This document shows, piece after piece, positions 63,331-64,000 of a stretch of 64,000 nucleotides of DNA (positions are counted from its first letter, which is position 1; each line of letters starts with the position of its first letter). A program made the position numbers and the translations under genes. The notes under the pieces are model-generated. The model did no database searches. It was given only the letters and a program-made list of their open reading frames with translations, and was not told the DNA's origin. Origin of the DNA: Gammaproteobacteria bacterium. GTDB lineage: Bacteria > Pseudomonadota > Gammaproteobacteria > Burkholderiales > Rhodocyclaceae. The stretch spans positions 102,046 to 166,045 of the forward strand of contig JAHJHI010000026.1 of assembly GCA_018824085.1 (NCBI GenBank). The letters are read 5' to 3'.

Positions 63331-63700
63331 GACGGCATGCACTGGATCGCCATAGGCGCGCGAGCGCGCAGCACCAGCTCGGAACCGTTGCCGGTAGTCG
63401 AGGCCAACGGTCCTGTTCAGCTCAGTACCACTCAGCTGGATGTGAAGGTGAAAGGGGCAGTGAGTCAAAGCCATGGGGCGTGTCCGACGCTGCGATAAGT
63501 GAGGGGGCAATCACGAAGGTCTCCATTCACCTGCCGCCCCCGATAGATGTGTCTACATGTAAATTTTCATTAAGGACTACGGTAATCCGGTCGTACGTTG
63601 AGTGGGCGCTGATGTGTTGGTCCGGTGCTGCCTCTTCGTGAGAATCTCGTCGGTTCCGTCACGATTCTCGTACGCCATTCCGCTCTCTGGGTTGTTCTCC
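63331..63700. other. Region without recognisable gene
   Basis: No convincing coding frame is seen. It may contain more of the decayed insertion sequence. The last part (about 63540-63620) is more AT-rich and could hold the promoter of the next gene. Confidence 0.5.
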
Positions 63701-64000
63701 GTGCAAATTTTCAGATTCATCTTGTTTCTTTTTACGCTTAGCTCGGCCGCGTATGTGTGCGCAGCGCAAGTTGTTGTCGAAGTGATTGACCACTCGAGTG
63801 ACGCCCGGTTGGAGGGCGTAGCGGTGAGCGTAAAGGAAGTGCTTCCGGACGGAAGTGAGGCGGCGGTCGTGTCGCGCACGACGGACGCCAACGGCACGAT
63901 TGCGCTGGATCTGGACGGGTTGGGCGCCGGACGGCGCTATGTATTCAAGGCTCAGCCGTATGGCATGTGGGTGAGCAGTGAAATTGCCTCGACACCCGGA
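63701..64000 (+). CDS. Exported protein, N-terminal part
   Basis: The first 100 codons of a gene that continues beyond the window. The GTG start at 63701 gives a signal peptide (IFRFILFLFTLSSAAYVCAA) and then a beta-rich region (VVVEVIDHSSDARLEGVAVS, then RTTDANGTIALDLDGLGAG) that looks like a carboxypeptidase regulatory-type Ig-like fold. Such domains often occur in large surface proteins. The family cannot be named. Confidence 0.65.
   Translation, partial: MQIFRFILFLFTLSSAAYVCAAQVVVEVIDHSSDARLEGVAVSVKEVLPDGSEAAVVSRTTDANGTIALDLDGLGAGRRYVFKAQPYGMWVSSEIASTPG

Noticed and set aside
63123..63510. Minus-strand small frames near the right end
   Set aside because: They overlap the decayed transposase region and lack a plausible start site or any recognisable domain.
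1..64000. CRISPR arrays, tRNA or rRNA genes
   Set aside because: No regularly spaced direct repeats, cloverleaf or rRNA-like segments were noticed on reading, although a dedicated scan was not possible.

Overview
The window is a GC-rich chromosomal segment from a betaproteobacterium. A Methyloversatilis-like member of the Rhodocyclales is the best guess. This rests on gene content (betaproteobacterial order of the TCA genes, a complete pqqABCDE cluster, PEP-CTERM proteins with EpsI) and is an inference, not a database match. No rRNA, tRNA, CRISPR array or intact insertion sequence was found.

Left part (1-20.5 kb): core carbon metabolism. After the start of a trans-sulfuration enzyme cut by the window edge, a minus-strand block carries malate dehydrogenase, a CitE-like lyase and an overlapping cyclase-FHA protein. 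Across a short intergenic region a GntR/UTRA regulator is followed by sdhCDAB, sdhE, gltA, sucA, sucB, lpdA and zapE: one TCA-cycle block with its flavinylation factor and dihydrolipoamide dehydrogenase. A small exported secretin-like protein follows, then pqqA, a hairpin, and the overlapping genes pqqBCDE for pyrroloquinoline quinone, the cofactor of periplasmic alcohol dehydrogenases.

Middle part (20.5-37.1 kb): stress, membrane and small-protein genes. A perfect FNR/ANR-type palindrome precedes a P-type cation ATPase, a tandem universal stress protein and a Na/phosphate symporter. Next comes a mixed-strand group of small stress-type genes: two DUF1328 proteins, a ferritin-like protein, a CsbD protein, a DUF883 protein, lipoproteins, a phospholipase D family synthase and a transglutaminase-like protein. 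A lipid-related group follows: phosphatidylserine decarboxylase, a divergent class III aminotransferase with a membrane anchor, and an Mpo1-like membrane protein.

Signalling and surface uptake (37.3-47.5 kb): an EAL-CBS-GGDEF protein, a siderophore-type TonB receptor divergent from a PepSY membrane protein across a Fur-like site, and a second TonB receptor followed by two tandem PEP-CTERM proteins that are paralogues of each other.

Right part (47.5-64 kb): an exopolysaccharide locus. gmd and fcl make GDP-L-fucose. epsI, a glycoside hydrolase-like protein, a pyruvyl transferase, a PEP-CTERM protein, a Wzy-like polymerase, a Wzx-like flippase, three GT4 glycosyltransferases, a hexapeptide acyltransferase and a sulfotransferase follow in one direction with overlaps or short gaps. 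From about 51 kb base composition becomes clearly more AT-rich, and a decayed transposase lies just beyond the last glycosyltransferase, both signs of horizontal acquisition. Two copies of a roughly 97-bp non-coding element sit upstream of gmd and of epsI, probably a shared control region. The window ends inside a secreted protein gene.
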